This document shows, one piece after another, positions 8,249 through 15,945 of a stretch of 24,092 nucleotides of DNA (within the stretch, counting starts at the first letter, position 1; the number at the start of each line of letters is the position of its first letter). The position numbers were made by a program, and so were the translations under genes. The notes beneath the pieces are model-generated. The model was not told where the DNA came from. It was given only the letters and a program-made list of their open reading frames with translations, and searched no databases. The stretch lies in assembly GCF_044372965.1 (NCBI RefSeq), contig NZ_JBILQX010000039.1, forward strand, positions 1-24,092, in the 5' to 3' direction. The stretch comes from Elstera sp044372965. Its GTDB lineage: Bacteria; Pseudomonadota; Alphaproteobacteria; Elsterales; Elsteraceae.

Positions 8249-9232
8249 TTAATGACGGGCGAGGGCCGCGCCAGACTTTAGGCGCGGGTCCACGATGAAA
8301 TAAAGCATATCAACGATCAGATTGATCGTGACGAAGAAGAGGGCCACGAACAGCAAGTAGGTCGCCATCAACGGAATATCGACCGATTGAACCGAAGAGA
8401 TGAACAAGAAACCCACCCCCGGCCACTGGAAGACAGTTTCGGTGATAATGGCAAAAGCCACCAGCGATCCCAGCTTAATACCCATGATGGTGATGACCGG
8501 GATCAACGTATTCTTCAGCGCATGGCCGAAATGCACCGCCCGATCCGACAGGCCACGGGCGCGGGCGAACTTGATATAGTCGGTTCGCAGCACTTCCAGC
8601 ATTTCGGAGCGCACGAGGCGCATGATCAACGTCATCTGAAACAGACCGAGCGTAATCGCCGGCAGAACCATCGACTTGAGACCGGAAACGGTCAAAAACC
8701 CAGTCGTCCAGAACCCAAGATCGGTTACTTGGCCGCGCCCGAAGGAGGGCAACCACTTGAGTTCGACCGAAAAGAGGTAAATCAGCCCAATGCCGATGAG
8801 AAAAGTCGGTAACGACACGCCAACCAGCGAGAAGGTCATAATCGCTTTGGCGGAAAAACGGGTTCGGCGCAACGCCGTGAACACCCCGAAACCGACCCCG
8901 AAGACCAGGGCGAAAATCGCGGCACAGAACGCCAATTCTAGCGTTGCGGGCAGGCGTTCGATGATCAGATCGAGCACCGGACGGCCAACACGATAGGAAA
9001 TTCCAAATTCGCCCTGCACGATGCGCCCGACGTAGGCGGCAAATTGCACGGGGAACGGCTGATCTAGGCCAAGTTCTTGGCGCATACGCTCCCGGTCCTC
9101 CTGCGTTGCCTCCTGGCCAGCCATCACGGAAATCGGATCGCCAACGAAGCGGAACAACGAAAAGGAGACGAGCGCCACGACAAGCATGACGAGAACCGCC
9201 TGGAATAGCCGACGAAGCACGAAGGCAAGCAT
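8249..9232 (-). CDS. Oligopeptide/dipeptide ABC transporter permease (OppB/DppB type)
   Basis: Inner-membrane channel subunit of 327 residues from the ATG at 9232. That ATG is chosen because AGAGG sits 5 bases upstream; a GTG two codons earlier (9238) overlaps that ribosome-binding site. It begins MLAFVLRRLFQAVLVMLVVALVSF, the typical OppB first helix, then carries the FVGDPISVMAGQEAT segment and ERMRQELGLDQPFPVQFA, the conserved periplasmic stretch of DppB permeases. The EAA-like loop is DYIKFARARGLSDRAVHFGHALKN, and the end DMLYFIVDPRLK is a hallmark. It follows the binding-protein gene after two hairpins. Confidence 0.92.
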   Translation of the reverse strand: MLAFVLRRLFQAVLVMLVVALVSFSLFRFVGDPISVMAGQEATQEDRERMRQELGLDQPFPVQFAAYVGRIVQGEFGISYRVGRPVLDLIIERLPATLELAFCAAIFALVFGVGFGVFTALRRTRFSAKAIMTFSLVGVSLPTFLIGIGLIYLFSVELKWLPSFGRGQVTDLGFWTTGFLTVSGLKSMVLPAITLGLFQMTLIMRLVRSEMLEVLRTDYIKFARARGLSDRAVHFGHALKNTLIPVITIMGIKLGSLVAFAIITETVFQWPGVGFLFISSVQSVDIPLMATYLLFVALFFVTINLIVDMLYFIVDPRLKSGAALARH

Positions 9233-9256
9233 CAACACCTCTAGTATCTAATGAGA

Positions 9257-9306
9257 CCGGGGGGCCATTGGCCCCCCGGAACACCGCGCGTTCAAACGAG
9301 CGCGCG
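9257..9306 (-). promoter_or_regulatory. Tandem mRNA hairpins between binding-protein and permease genes
   Basis: Directly after the binding-protein stop codon, 9285–9306 forms a 9-bp stem (CGCGCGTTC / GAGCGCGCG, loop AAAC, one G·T pair). Next, 9257–9279 forms a perfect 10-bp stem (CCGGGGGGCC / GGCCCCCCGG, loop ATT). Neither has a T-tract, so they are weak as terminators. In binding-protein operons such hairpins commonly protect the upstream mRNA and leave less permease mRNA; that role is inferred here. Confidence 0.6.
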
Positions 9307-10887
9307 TTACTTTACATCAACGTATTTGATGTAGAAGGTGTTTTCGGTTTGCACCGGAATATTGTAGGCAGCCTTCATTGCCCAAGCGATATTCTGGTTG
9401 TGAACCGGAATATGGACCAGCGAGTCCTTGGCAATCTTCAACGCCTTGGCCATGGTCGCATCGCGCTTGGCCTTATCCGTCTCGGTGGCGAGCGCCTTGA
9501 TCATCCCATCGAGTTCCGGGTTGGAATACTTCGGGTTGTAGCTACCGTAAGCACCCTTGCCTTCGCGGCTGTGGTACAGGAACTTCAGCACGTATTCGCC
9601 ATCGAACGTGGGCACGCCCCAACCCAGCAGGTAGAAGTCGATCGCGCCTTCAATGATTTGCGGCGAATGCTGGGCCATCGGGCGGGCTTCCAGCGTTACC
9701 TTAATGCCGATCTGGCCCAGCATGCCGACAACGGCCTGGCAGATCTTTTCGTCATTGACGTAGCGGTTGTTCGGGCAGTGCATCGTAATGCCGAAGCCGG
9801 TTTCGTAACCGGCTTCCTTCATCAGCGCTTTGGCCTTGTTCAGGTCATAGGGCGTGACGGCATCCAGTTCCTTCGTGTAGCCATCGGCCCCCGGCGGCAG
9901 CAGCGTGCCGGACAGGGTGGACTGATCGGACATCACGACCTTCTGGATCGCGGCGCGGTTGATGGCAAAATCAACGGCTTGGCGCACGCGCAGATCGGCC
10001 AGCGGGTTCTTGCCAGTGACCGTATCGAACTTCAGATCGGGATCGCCGACGTTCAGGCTGAAGAAGATCGAGCGGTTTTCAGGGCCCGAGTTGACGCGCA
10101 GCCCACTCGTTCCGGCAATGCGGGCGATATCTTGCACCGGCACGTCTTGAATGAAATCAACTTCGCCCGAAAGCAGCGCTGCAACGCGGGTCGGCGCGGC
10201 GGCGATCACCGAATAGGTGACTTCCGTTACCTTCAGCGGGAACTGGCCTTTGCCCCAATAATTGGGGTTGGCGGTCATAACGGTGCGCACATCGGGTTCG
10301 CGGATCTTCAGAACAAACGGGCCGGTACCGTTGGTATTGCGGACGGCGAAGGTCTCTTCCTTGGCGTTAAAGTCCTGGGAATTGACCACATTGTTCGCTT
10401 CCGCCCATTCCTTGTCCACAATGAACAGATTGGTCAGATCGTTGACGAGCAGCGGGTTCGGACCCTTCGTCTTCACGGTGACCGTGAGATCATCGACCTT
10501 CGTTGCCGACTCGATGCTGGTCAGCAAGCCCTTCATCTGGGACTTGTCGCCGAGCGCGCGGGTTAGCGAGAAGACCACATCGTCCGCCGTGAAGGCGTTG
10601 CCATTGTGGAACTTCACACCGGGGCGCAGCTTGAATTCCCACACGGACGGATCGGCCGTGATCTTCCACGCCGTCGCCAGCGCCGGGGTCAGCTTCGCGT
10701 CGTTATCGCGATGGACCAAAGGCTCGTAAATTTGGTGCAGCAGATTGAAATTCTGGCCCGAGTTTTGGGCGTGCGGGTCGAGTGTGGTGGCATCTTGACC
10801 GCGAGCCATCTTGAACTGAACCGCCGATGCCGGAAGGGCAAGGGCCGTCCCCGCCAGTAGGGCTGCCGCCAAAGCGAACGTCTTCAT
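9307..10887 (-). CDS. Periplasmic substrate-binding protein of an oligopeptide/dipeptide-type ABC importer (family 5)
   Basis: Captures the ligand in the periplasm and delivers it to the two permeases. 526 residues from the ATG at 10887, chosen because GGGGA lies 9 bases upstream and a clean signal peptide follows (MKTFALAAALLAGTALALPASA, cleavage expected after Ala22). An upstream in-frame start near 10980 would add a non-secretory leader and is rejected. Family-5 features: DATTLDPHAQNS near the mature N-terminus, the segment ATAWKITADPSVWEFKLRPG and following VKFHNG, ADDVVFSLTRA, and NGTGPFVLK. First gene of the operon, so probably the most strongly expressed. The ligand could be a peptide, an opine or another solute; sequence alone does not settle it. 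Confidence 0.93.
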   Translation of the reverse strand: MKTFALAAALLAGTALALPASAVQFKMARGQDATTLDPHAQNSGQNFNLLHQIYEPLVHRDNDAKLTPALATAWKITADPSVWEFKLRPGVKFHNGNAFTADDVVFSLTRALGDKSQMKGLLTSIESATKVDDLTVTVKTKGPNPLLVNDLTNLFIVDKEWAEANNVVNSQDFNAKEETFAVRNTNGTGPFVLKIREPDVRTVMTANPNYWGKGQFPLKVTEVTYSVIAAAPTRVAALLSGEVDFIQDVPVQDIARIAGTSGLRVNSGPENRSIFFSLNVGDPDLKFDTVTGKNPLADLRVRQAVDFAINRAAIQKVVMSDQSTLSGTLLPPGADGYTKELDAVTPYDLNKAKALMKEAGYETGFGITMHCPNNRYVNDEKICQAVVGMLGQIGIKVTLEARPMAQHSPQIIEGAIDFYLLGWGVPTFDGEYVLKFLYHSREGKGAYGSYNPKYSNPELDGMIKALATETDKAKRDATMAKALKIAKDSLVHIPVHNQNIAWAMKAAYNIPVQTENTFYIKYVDVK

Positions 10888-10954
10888 CGTCGTTTTCCCC
10901 AAAAAATGAAAGTCAAACCGCATCTGCCGCCCAGCCGATGCGTCTCCTAGACAC

Positions 10955-10984
10955 ATAAGAATGGAATACCTGCCATTCAATCAA
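10955..10984 (-). promoter_or_regulatory. Candidate promoter with an inverted repeat in its spacer, upstream of the ABC operon
   Basis: On the minus strand TTGATT (10984–10979) and TCTTAT (10960–10955) are separated by 18 bases. That spacer contains most of the perfect inverted repeat GAATGG-N8-CCATTC (10959–10978). The position, about 70 bases before the start codon, suits a promoter controlled by an operator, but the boxes are poor matches and no regulator gene is adjacent. Confidence 0.3.
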
Positions 10985-11220
10985 CACATTTCTAAAAATT
11001 TATTCCAAAAAAAAACTGTGCAAAAACAACGGGTCGATTCACGGGCTTTGGTAATTTAATGTACGCTTTAGCCCTGAATATGAAAAAATATAACCGAAAT
11101 CGCCCCTATTGCGATTGCTTCCAGCTTGATTCGCCATTTATTGCGGCGCAGCAAGGGGTTCTGACAGTTCGTCGGTGCCGTCGACAGGACGGCCGCCCGT
11201 GCAGCGCCCGCGACTTTTCA
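10985..11220. other. Intergenic region upstream of the ABC importer operon
   Basis: The part next to the operon (10985–11100) is AT-rich, with a run of nine As and ATTTCTAAAA; the rest returns to normal composition. I see no gene, RNA or convincing repeat in it. It most likely holds upstream control sequence of the importer operon. Confidence 0.5.
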
Positions 11221-11253
11221 TAACAAAACCCGCCGATCGTTCTGATCGGCGGG
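11221..11253 (-). terminator. Rho-independent terminator of the minus-strand DUF465 gene
   Basis: A perfect 10-bp stem CCCGCCGATC / GATCGGCGGG with a 5-base loop is followed on the minus strand by TTTTGTTA. It lies about 40 bases after the DUF465 stop codon. A degraded copy is found at 4959–4989. Confidence 0.88.
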
Positions 11254-11290
11254 TGGCGATAGGCCCTCATGGAGCGTTAAAGATCAATCG

Positions 11291-11452
11291 TCACGCCATG
11301 CGCGCAATTTCGTCCTTAATTCGTAATTTTTCGCGTTTAAGGTGCTGAACGGTGACGAGGTCGGGATCGGGGCGGGTTCGCTCCCGGTCCAGTTGGGACT
11401 CTAGTTGCGCATGCTTGGCCTGCAACGACTTAACCCGTTCCATAGATGCCAT
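11291..11452 (-). CDS. DUF465 / YdcH-family small helical protein
   Basis: 53 residues, MASMERVKSLQAKHAQLESQ at the start and ending KDEIARMA. It is highly charged and predicted wholly helical. A central turn, RTRPDPD, joins two helices, and the second carries the HLKREKLRIKDEI heptad that DUF465 proteins share (compare RLKKRKLVLKDQI in the neighbour at 11670). The ATG follows GAGGGAGACGCC. Its own terminator lies at 11221–11253. It is divergent from the second DUF465 gene across 217 bp. The family has no agreed biochemical function. A further 3' fragment of a relative survives at 5028–5054. Confidence 0.85.
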   Translation of the reverse strand: MASMERVKSLQAKHAQLESQLDRERTRPDPDLVTVQHLKREKLRIKDEIARMA

Positions 11453-11669
11453 TGGCGTCTCCCTCGTCGGTAACAGCGGCGCGCGTATCGCCCCGCTTGG
11501 CTTTTCTTAAAGCCAGGAAAAAGCCTAAGCGCGAATTGTGGCGAGAACCAGCAGGAAGACTCGCCAATTTGCGCTTCCCGTCTTTTCTTAACCGAAGGGG
11601 TGCGCGGCTCCGTGCTTTCATGGTATAAACACGCTCTGTCGGCCCCTGGGGTGTGACCTGATTGGCATC

Positions 11670-11879
11670 ATGATTGACGATATTGAGCAGTTAAGCCGCA
11701 AACTCGAAGAATTGCGGGTGGAACATCGTGACCTGGACGAAGTGATCGCCCGCTTGATTGAGCGGCCCGATGGCGGCGCGGATCTTCTGCAGATTCAACG
11801 CTTGAAGAAGCGCAAGCTGGTGCTGAAAGATCAGATCCATCAGCTTGAGAGCGCCCTTTTGCCGGATATCATCGCGTAA
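11670..11879 (+). CDS. DUF465 / YdcH-family small helical protein
   Basis: 69 residues in two charged helices: MIDDIEQLSRKLEELRVEHR, then a turn around RPDGGAD, then IQRLKKRKLVLKDQIHQLES. This antiparallel hairpin and the K-R-K-L-x-L-K-D motif define DUF465. No membrane segment or enzyme motif is present. The start has no clear ribosome-binding site; upstream in-frame codons offer no better choice. It is paralogous to the divergent gene at 11291–11452 and lies 81 bp before purE. The promoter-like boxes in that gap suggest purE need not be co-transcribed with it. Function unknown. Confidence 0.82.
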   Translation: MIDDIEQLSRKLEELRVEHRDLDEVIARLIERPDGGADLLQIQRLKKRKLVLKDQIHQLESALLPDIIA

Positions 11880-11899
11880 GCGGCCCGAGCCCGGCGCGC

Positions 11900-11928
11900 T
11901 TTTCCCATCAGCCTGATCCGCTTATACT
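11900..11928 (+). promoter_or_regulatory. Candidate promoter of purEK
   Basis: TATACT at 11923–11928 is a good -10 box; TTTTCC, 17 bases upstream, is a poor -35. A start of transcription near 11935 would leave a short leader before purE. I see no purine-riboswitch-like fold in this gap. Confidence 0.35.
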
Positions 11929-11960
11929 GCGGTTTCCTTTTTTCTATGGATGATCCTTCA

Positions 11961-12482
11961 ATGAGCAGCACGCCGACGGTCGGCATTATCATGGGCAGTC
12001 AAAGCGACTGGTCCACCCTGCGCCATGCCGCCGAAACCCTGAAAGCCCTTGATGTGGTGGTCGAAACCCGCATCGTTTCGGCCCATCGCACCCCCGACCG
12101 GCTCTATGCCTACGCCAAAAGCGCGCGCGAACGCGGCCTGAAGGTGATTATCGCCGGGGCCGGCGGGGCGGCGCATCTGCCGGGCATGGTGGCGGCGCTA
12201 ACCAGCCTTCCGGTGTTCGGCGTTCCCGTCGAAAGCCACGCGCTGAAGGGGATGGATTCACTGCTGTCGATTGTGCAGATGCCGGGCGGGATTCCCGTCG
12301 GCACGCTCGCCATCGGCAAGCCCGGCGCGATCAATGCCGCGCTTCTGGCCGCCTCGGTGCTGGGCTTGAGCGACACCGCCTTGACCGAACGGCTGGACGC
12401 TTGGCGCGCCCGCCAAACCGCGACCGTCGCCGAAACGCCGGAAGAGGAAGAAGACCCCTATTGGCAGAAGACGAGCCGATGA
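11961..12482 (+). CDS. purE: N5-carboxyaminoimidazole ribonucleotide mutase (PurE, class I)
   Basis: Converts N5-CAIR to CAIR in purine synthesis, using the product of PurK. 173 residues from the ATG at 11961. Motifs: GIIMGSQSDW near the N-terminus, SAHRTPDRL (the conserved catalytic His loop), AGAGGAAHLPGM, and VPVESHALKGMDSLLSIVQM with PGGIPVGTLAIG. The class I form is indicated by the GSQSDW and AHRTP motifs together with an adjacent purK. An ATG five codons upstream (11946) is possible; 11961 is preferred because a GGA lies upstream and homologues begin close to this point. The C-terminal tail is acidic (EEEED). Its stop codon overlaps the purK start. Confidence 0.93.
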   Translation: MSSTPTVGIIMGSQSDWSTLRHAAETLKALDVVVETRIVSAHRTPDRLYAYAKSARERGLKVIIAGAGGAAHLPGMVAALTSLPVFGVPVESHALKGMDSLLSIVQMPGGIPVGTLAIGKPGAINAALLAASVLGLSDTALTERLDAWRARQTATVAETPEEEEDPYWQKTSR

Positions 12483-13567
12483 GCGCCACCGTTCTTGCGC
12501 CGGGAAGCACGATTGGCATTTTAGGCGGCGGGCAGTTGGGGCGGATGATCGCTCAAGCCGCCGCCAGCCTAGGCTATCGCACCCATGTCTACGCGCCGGA
12601 AATCGATCCGCCCGCCGCCCAAGTGGCGACGCAGACGACGACCGCCGCCTATGAGGACCGCGACGCCCTCGCGCGTTTCGCCGCCGATTGCGCCGTTGTG
12701 ACCTATGAGTTCGAGAATATCCCGGTGGAGCCGGTGAGCTTCCTTGCCGAACTGCTGCCGGTGCGCCCCAATCCGCGCGTACTGCGCATCACTCAAGACC
12801 GGCTGAACGAGAAGGATTTTCTTGCCCGCATCGGTGTACCCACAACACGCTATCGCGGCGTTTCGGCGTTTGCGCGCCTCGCGGAAGTGGTCGCCGAAGT
12901 GGGCCGCCCGTGCGTGCTGAAATCCAGCCGCATGGGCTATGACGGCAAGGGCCAGGCGAAGATCGTCGAGGAAAGCGATATCGCCACCGCCTGGCGGCAG
13001 ATGGGGGCTTCGGTTGGTATCGTCGAAAAATTCGTCGATTTCGCCTATGAGGCCTCGGTGATCGTCGCGCGCGGGCTGGATGGCGGCATGAGTTGCTTTG
13101 TGCCGGTGCAGAACCGCCATGAGAATCATATTCTCGCCGAAACCATCGTCCCCGCGCCGCTGTCGCCCGAGGCGCAAGCCCAGGCGCAAGACCTTGCCCG
13201 CAAGATCGCCGAAGCCATCGATCTGGTCGGCATTCTCTGTGTGGAACTCTTCGTGGGGGCCGATGGTACGCTGCTGGTCAATGAACTGGCCCCGCGCCCG
13301 CATAATTCCGGCCATTGGACGCTCGACGCCTGCGTTACCAGCCAGTTCGAGCAGTTGGTGCGCGCCGTCTGCGGGCTTCCGCTTGGCTCTACCGAACGCT
13401 TAGCCGATTGCGTAATGCAGAATCTGATCGGCGACCAGGTCAGTGCATGGCCGGAAATTCTGAAAGACCCCCGCGCTAAACTGCACCTCTACGGCAAGGC
13501 CGAGGCCCGGCCCGGTCGCAAGATGGGGCACGTCACGCGGCTGCTCGGGCCGGTTACGGCGCTTTAG
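12479..13567 (+). CDS. purK: N5-carboxyaminoimidazole ribonucleotide synthase (PurK)
   Basis: ATP-grasp enzyme that carboxylates aminoimidazole ribotide with bicarbonate and ATP, the step before PurE. 362 residues. GILGGGQLGRMIAQAA near the N-terminus, VVTYEFENIP, the ATP-grasp stretch VLKSSRMGYDGKGQ, and NELAPRPHNSGHWTLDAC near residue 275 are all PurK hallmarks. The ATG at 12479 overlaps the purE stop (ATGA), so the pair is translationally coupled; a longer frame reaching back to 12401 lies inside purE and is rejected. The last 14 bases overlap the convergent histidine kinase gene. Confidence 0.95.
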   Translation: MSATVLAPGSTIGILGGGQLGRMIAQAAASLGYRTHVYAPEIDPPAAQVATQTTTAAYEDRDALARFAADCAVVTYEFENIPVEPVSFLAELLPVRPNPRVLRITQDRLNEKDFLARIGVPTTRYRGVSAFARLAEVVAEVGRPCVLKSSRMGYDGKGQAKIVEESDIATAWRQMGASVGIVEKFVDFAYEASVIVARGLDGGMSCFVPVQNRHENHILAETIVPAPLSPEAQAQAQDLARKIAEAIDLVGILCVELFVGADGTLLVNELAPRPHNSGHWTLDACVTSQFEQLVRAVCGLPLGSTERLADCVMQNLIGDQVSAWPEILKDPRAKLHLYGKAEARPGRKMGHVTRLLGPVTAL

Positions 13568-15935
13568 GCGGCACGACCGCCGCCACCGTTGCCGTCACCA
13601 CGGCGCGACTTGCAACCACCGTCGCCGTCACCACGGCGCGCAGCGCGTCGATTACCCGCTGTGCGGCCCCGTGCCCTTGCGTCTCGACCGCCCCGGACAG
13701 CGCCGCCCGCGCCAATGCCGCCAACTTGGCGGCCCCAAGCCGTTCGGCCAGCGCGAGCAGGGCCGCCAGAGTCTGCCGCCAGTGGTTCCAATCGCCCGAG
13801 CGGGCCGCCCGACTGAGCCGGGACAGCGCCTCTTGCGCGCTCGCCGGAAACCCCGCCCAAAGCGCCGCCACCCCCATCGCCCCCAAACTTATTTCCAGCC
13901 GAACCGCCACGATGGGATCCAGCAAAGCCACATCGGCGGCGGGGGCAGGCGGGGCCAATGCGATGGCAGTGGGCTGACCGGGCATGAGCTGGGCCATCAC
14001 CTGCGTTAACTCCGCCCAATCGACCGGCTTGGGAAGGATTGCGTCGATCCCCGCATCCAGAAACCCGCCGCGGCTTTCGGGCAACACATCGGCGGTGAGG
14101 GCAATCAAGGGCATCCGCCCACGAACGCCCGGTAACGCCCGGATGGCGCGCGCCGCCGCCATGCCATCCATCTGGGGCATTTGCATATCGAAGATGCCAA
14201 GGTCGAAGGGGCCGTGATCGCGCACGGCGGCAACCGCCTCCCGGCCATTTTCAACCGTCATAACGGCGTGCCCGTGGCGCGAGAGCATCAAGCGCAGCAA
14301 CGTGCGCGTAACCTCATTATCCTCGGCAACGAGCAGACGCCCGACGGTAAGGGCTTTTGCCTCGGTCAACGATGCCGCGCGCGCCGGTACGGCCACGCCC
14401 AACTGCATCGGCACGCTCACCCAGAAGGTCGCCCCATTCCCAAGAGTGGAGTCGACCCCAATCGCCCCGCCCATAGCCTCTGCCAGACGGCGGCAGATGG
14501 CAAGGCCAAGCCCCGTGCCGCCATATTTGCGGGTCGTCGATGCATCGGCCTGAACGAAGGGCTGAAACAGCCGCGCCTGCTGCTCCGGCGCAATCCCAAT
14601 CCCCGTATCTTGAACCTCAAACCGAAGCGCTAGCCCGGCTAAGTCGCCCGGCTCGGCGCAGGCGACCCGGATCGTCACGCGGCCGTGCTGGGTGAATTTG
14701 ACCGCATTGCCGATCAGATTCAGCAGGATCTGGCGCAGCCGCGTCGGGTCGCCGCGCACCAGAGGCGGAACCTGCGGGGCGATCTCCGTTACCAGCAGCG
14801 TCTGCGCCTCCACCGCCCGCCCCCGGAACAATGACGCCACATCGTCGATCAACTCGGGAAGGCTAAAATCGATTTCCTCCAAAACCAACCCCCCGGCTTC
14901 GATTTTGGAGAGGTCGAGAATATCGTTCAACAGGGTCAAGAGGGTTTGGGCCGAGGAGCGCAGCGTGACGGCATAGCCATGCTGCTCGTCGTCGAGCGCG
15001 GTATCGAGCAGCAGATCGACCATGCCGAGAACCCCCGTAAGGGGGGTGCGCAATTCGTGGCTCATGACCGCCAGAAACTGGCTTTTGGCGCGATTGGCAT
15101 CCTCGGCTTGCGCGCGCGAGGCCTCCAGCGCCCGCCGGGAGGCTTCCAGCGCCTCTTCGGCGCGCGTGCGCTGGGTCACGTCGATCAAAGTCACTTGCAT
15201 CGCCTCGCGCCCGTCCCAGCGGATCGCGCGGGCGAAGACATCGAGCCAGATACCCTGCCCATCTTGCCGCCGGGCGGGGAGGCGATAGACGATGACCTCG
15301 GTTTCTCCTGCCACCATGCGCGCCCAGATGCTCAGAATCTCCCGCTCCGCCGTGTCACCAAAGACGCCGAGCAACTCTGGGAAATCCAACACCGCTTCCG
15401 CCGAGACAAACCCAAAAATCTGCACGAAAGCTTGATTGACGAAACGGGCGCGCCGCCCGGAGATGATCAATATCCCCTGCAACGAGCCTTCGATGAGATG
15501 GCGGAAGCGCGCTTCGCTCTCCGCCAATTTTTGCATCGCCAGCAGCCGGTCGGTAATATCCACCGACGCCCCGATGACGACCCGCTCGCCGTCGATGTCC
15601 ACCACGCGCTTGCGCAGAAGATACTGCCAGGGCGTATCGTTAAGGTCGGGTACCGTCCAATCTTCGGTCCGGACCTCCTCCCCCGCGAGGGCACGCTGAT
15701 CGCCCTCGTGAAAGCGTTGGGCCACCTCCGCCGGGTAGAGGTCGAAAACCGTATGCCCCACCATCTCGCTCGGCGTTCGGCCGATGAACCGGGCGGTTTC
15801 GGAATTGACATAGAGAAAGCGCCCCGCGGCATCGCGCACGAAAATATTGATCGGCACGATTTCCATAATCTCCTCGAACAACCGACGGATGGGATCGGTT
15901 TTCGAGAAAGCGGCGGGGTCGTTCGGCGGCGGCAC
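13554..15935 (-). CDS. Soluble hybrid histidine kinase (PAS-PAS-HisKA-HATPase-REC, degenerate Hpt)
   Basis: Cytoplasmic sensor kinase with no transmembrane segment, 793 residues. Order: PAS 1 (about 17–128), PAS 2 (about 140–255), coiled linker (255–285), HisKA with MSHELRTPL and predicted phospho-His293, HATPase with LNLIGNAVKF (Asn410), DTGIGI and GGTGLGLAI (472–480), and a receiver (about 533–650) with E538/D539, phospho-Asp583, T614 and K636. Residues 670–765 resemble an Hpt domain (RLGAAKLAALARA), but the position expected for its phospho-His is Ala724. The tail (767–793) repeats AVVTATV. A GTG start is used because no ATG lies upstream before a stop. It begins 10 bases after the COQ9-family gene, so it is probably in the def operon. 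Input and partner regulator are unknown. Confidence 0.9.
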   Translation of the reverse strand: MPPPNDPAAFSKTDPIRRLFEEIMEIVPINIFVRDAAGRFLYVNSETARFIGRTPSEMVGHTVFDLYPAEVAQRFHEGDQRALAGEEVRTEDWTVPDLNDTPWQYLLRKRVVDIDGERVVIGASVDITDRLLAMQKLAESEARFRHLIEGSLQGILIISGRRARFVNQAFVQIFGFVSAEAVLDFPELLGVFGDTAEREILSIWARMVAGETEVIVYRLPARRQDGQGIWLDVFARAIRWDGREAMQVTLIDVTQRTRAEEALEASRRALEASRAQAEDANRAKSQFLAVMSHELRTPLTGVLGMVDLLLDTALDDEQHGYAVTLRSSAQTLLTLLNDILDLSKIEAGGLVLEEIDFSLPELIDDVASLFRGRAVEAQTLLVTEIAPQVPPLVRGDPTRLRQILLNLIGNAVKFTQHGRVTIRVACAEPGDLAGLALRFEVQDTGIGIAPEQQARLFQPFVQADASTTRKYGGTGLGLAICRRLAEAMGGAIGVDSTLGNGATFWVSVPMQLGVAVPARAASLTEAKALTVGRLLVAEDNEVTRTLLRLMLSRHGHAVMTVENGREAVAAVRDHGPFDLGIFDMQMPQMDGMAAARAIRALPGVRGRMPLIALTADVLPESRGGFLDAGIDAILPKPVDWAELTQVMAQLMPGQPTAIALAPPAPAADVALLDPIVAVRLEISLGAMGVAALWAGFPASAQEALSRLSRAARSGDWNHWRQTLAALLALAERLGAAKLAALARAALSGAVETQGHGAAQRVIDALRAVVTATVVASRAVVTATVAAVVPPKAP
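13583..13640. repeat. 33-bp tandem duplication at the 3' end of the histidine kinase gene
   Basis: A 25-base unit at 13583–13607 recurs at 13616–13640 with one mismatch, offset by 33 bases (11 codons). It encodes the repeated RAVVTATV in the kinase tail. Being in frame, it alters length without disrupting the gene. Confidence 0.85.
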
Positions 15936-15945
15936 GGGCGATGGA

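Noticed and set aside
9268..10566. A 432-codon open frame antisense to the ABC binding protein
   Set aside because: The sense strand encodes a full family-5 binding protein with signal peptide in an operon. The antisense frame has no ribosome-binding site and no domain.
11498..11515. Short hairpin TGGCTTT-TCTT-AAAGCCA between the DUF465 genes as a small RNA or terminator
   Set aside because: Only seven base pairs with no T-tract in the useful direction and no promoter evidence; too weak to annotate as its own feature.
12401..12478. Longer purK start inside purE
   Set aside because: The ATGA overlap at 12479 gives the standard PurK N-terminus (the GGGQLG loop close to the start); the extension is the purE tail read in another frame.
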